From CAIJNA01 sp964516815 (lineage in GTDB: Bacteria; Campylobacterota; Campylobacteria; Campylobacterales; Arcobacteraceae), in assembly GCA_964516815.1 (NCBI GenBank), contig CAZEXK010000035.1, forward strand, positions 1 to 7,738: a DNA stretch of 7,738 bases, written 5' to 3'. The translations under genes and the position numbers were made by a program. How positions within the stretch are numbered: the first letter of the stretch is position 1; each line of letters opens with the position of its first letter. Below the pieces are notes generated by a model. That model was not told the DNA's origin and did no database searches. It saw nothing but the letters and a program-made list of their open reading frames with translations. Positions 5,987 through 7,738 of this stretch are shown in pieces.

Positions 5987-7738
5987 ATGAACAATATCAA
6001 TTTTTCATTATTGTTTAAAGTTAATTTGGCGTTAAGTAGCGTTTTATTTTTGTGTTTTCTTACGCTCAATGCTGAGTATACTGTCGTTGGATTTATTTTA
6101 ACTATAATTGGTTCTATTTCTAGTGTAATGATACTTTACATTATTTATTATCTAATATCATTGCCATTTTTGTGGACTAATAAACTAATAGTGTATGTTA
6201 TGACAATTATATTCATTTTAACAAATGTAATGCTAATAGTAGATTTTTTCATTTTTAAATTATTTTCATTTCATTTAAATGCTATGGTTCTAAATATAAT
6301 ATTATCGCCAGATGCTTTTGATTCAATACAAGTTGGTATTTTCCCAATATTATTGTTTGTATTTAGTGTTTTGTTGATTATAATTTTTGAATTTATATTA
6401 ATTAAAAAATTATATAAACAAACAAATAGCAATAAAATTAAATTAAATCAGAAATTAAATAAGTTCATTACAGTTCCTCTTATAATTATAGTTCTAAGTG
6501 ATAAAAGTATTTATGGTTTTGCAAATTTATTTTCAAAAAATGATTTATTGCATTCTTTTAAAGTTATCCCATTATATCAACCACTTACTTTTAGAAGAAT
6601 AGCTTCTAAACATTTTGGATTTAAAGCTGAAAAACAAGCACAATATAGTATAAATAAAACATCAAAAATGAATTATCCTTTAGAAAAAATAAAAATAAAT
6701 AACAAAATAAAACCTTTTAATATTTTTTTAATAGCTAGTGATTCTGTGAAGTATAGTATTATGAATGATAACACTACGCCGAATATTAATGAATTTTCAA
6801 AAGATGCATTAGTTTTTAATAATCATTATAGTGGAGGGAATAGTACAAGGTTTGGTATTTTTTCATTAATGTATGGACTAAATTCAACCTATTGGTTTTC
6901 ATTTTTAAATGCAAATCAAAAACCAATATTATTTGATGTACTAAAACAATTAAATTACAATATAAAAATAATTTCATCGACTAATACCAATTGGCCAGAA
7001 TTTAGAAAAACTTGTTATGTAGACATTCAAGATAGTATAAGTGATAAATTTAAAGGAGTGCCTTGGAAAAAGGATGAACAAAGTTCTAATGAATATATAA
7101 ACAATATTGAAAATATAAACAATAATATACCTTCGTTTTCATTTTTATTTTTGGATGCACCACATGGTTATTCATATCCAAAAGATATGAATAAATTTGA
7201 TTCAGAAAGTATAAGTATTAATTATCTCAATGTTGGTAAAAATACAAATGAATTAAAAAATACAATTAAAAACTATAAAAATGCTGTATTTTACAATGAT
7301 ACTTTATTTGGAAAAATAATTAAAAAACTAAAAGATAAAAACTTGTATGATAACTCTATGATAATCTTTACATCAGATCATGGACAGGAATTTTATGAGT
7401 TTGGTAAATTTGGACATAATACATCATTTTCAAATGGACAAATAAAAGTACCACTAATTGTAAAGTTACCAAATAACCTTAAAGTAAAATATTTAAATAA
7501 TAATGATTTAACTTCACATCAAGATATTGTTCCAAGTATTTTATCTCTATTAGGAGTTAAAAATAAAACTAATACTTATAGTAATGGGCAAAATATATTT
7601 TCTAATGAGTATGAAAGAGAATACATTTTTTCATCAAATTGGAATAACAATTCTATTGTAACAAAAGATAAAACTTATGTATTTTCAAATATGCCAAATA
7701 AAATGTTTAATAATGAAGTTAGAAGCACTAATACATAT
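5987..7738 (+). CDS. YejM/PbgA-like membrane protein with a sulfatase-fold periplasmic domain (3' end cut by window)
   Basis: The frame stays open for 584 codons to the window edge, with no stop. Five hydrophobic segments (about 8-28, 33-60, 67-92, 117-140, 160-177) precede a large periplasmic alkaline phosphatase/sulfatase-fold domain. This layout and the blocks FHLNAMV (94-100), IPLYQPLTFRR (194-204) and HYSGGNSTRFGIF (280-292) match the DUF3413-sulfatase family of E. coli YejM/PbgA, an LPS sensor that controls LpxC breakdown. EptA-type phosphoethanolamine transferases share the catalytic fold. Here the metal-site residues look intact: Asp252, candidate nucleophile Ser286 or Thr287, Asp464-His465 (SDHGQEF) and His477. 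It may therefore be an active hydrolase or transferase. It lies behind waaC and dgkA, with its own likely promoter and a strong ribosome binding site. E. coli YejM has about 586 residues, so few residues are probably missing. Confidence 0.85.
   Translation, partial: MNNINFSLLFKVNLALSSVLFLCFLTLNAEYTVVGFILTIIGSISSVMILYIIYYLISLPFLWTNKLIVYVMTIIFILTNVMLIVDFFIFKLFSFHLNAMVLNIILSPDAFDSIQVGIFPILLFVFSVLLIIIFEFILIKKLYKQTNSNKIKLNQKLNKFITVPLIIIVLSDKSIYGFANLFSKNDLLHSFKVIPLYQPLTFRRIASKHFGFKAEKQAQYSINKTSKMNYPLEKIKINNKIKPFNIFLIASDSVKYSIMNDNTTPNINEFSKDALVFNNHYSGGNSTRFGIFSLMYGLNSTYWFSFLNANQKPILFDVLKQLNYNIKIISSTNTNWPEFRKTCYVDIQDSISDKFKGVPWKKDEQSSNEYINNIENINNNIPSFSFLFLDAPHGYSYPKDMNKFDSESISINYLNVGKNTNELKNTIKNYKNAVFYNDTLFGKIIKKLKDKNLYDNSMIIFTSDHGQEFYEFGKFGHNTSFSNGQIKVPLIVKLPNNLKVKYLNNNDLTSHQDIVPSILSLLGVKNKTNTYSNGQNIFSNEYEREYIFSSNWNNNSIVTKDKTYVFSNMPNKMFNNEVRSTNTY

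Overview
The window is very AT-rich, with A/T-biased codon use and short or overlapping gene junctions. The gene set is a compact PriA, an M48 protease, DgkA, WaaC and a YejM-like protein. Together these suggest a Gram-negative bacterium of the Campylobacterota, most likely the Arcobacter group; that placement is inferred from composition and gene content, not from a marker gene. It reads as ordinary chromosome. I see no insertion sequence, phage gene, CRISPR array or other sign of recent transfer, and no gene-free stretch longer than about 85 bases.

Left part (1-2742). The 3' end of a class II tRNA, probably tRNA-Ser, enters on the + strand and converges on a four-gene minus-strand operon. 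In transcription order this operon encodes a 62-residue coiled-coil protein (2742-2554), a small protein with a possible ZapA-like fold (about 2564-2310), an unusual prepilin-like protein (2326-1910) and the replication-restart helicase PriA (1913-66). The genes overlap or abut, and two of them can only start at TTG. The two small proteins may act in cell division, but that is a low-confidence inference.

Divergent control region (2743-2821). This 79-base gap must hold the promoters for both directions. It contains a perfect 8-bp inverted repeat (TTAATTCA-AC-TGAATTAA) that could be an operator.

Right part (2822-7738). Four + strand genes are packed with no gaps: an exported single-HKD phospholipase D-family protein (probable nuclease), an M48 membrane metalloprotease, diacylglycerol kinase DgkA and heptosyltransferase I WaaC. 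The junctions are TTGA overlap, zero gap and ATGA overlap. After an 83-base spacer with its own likely promoter and a strong Shine-Dalgarno comes a membrane-anchored sulfatase-fold protein of the YejM/PbgA type, which runs off the window end. This side has an envelope theme. WaaC adds the first heptose of the LPS core, DgkA rephosphorylates diacylglycerol such as that released by lipid head-group transferases, and the YejM-like protein either transfers such groups or senses LPS.

I found no clearly new multi-gene system. The observations most worth a second look are the YejM-like protein that keeps the sulfatase-type catalytic residues, the pseudopilin with Gln at +5, the two small proteins ahead of priA, and the palindrome in the divergent control region.
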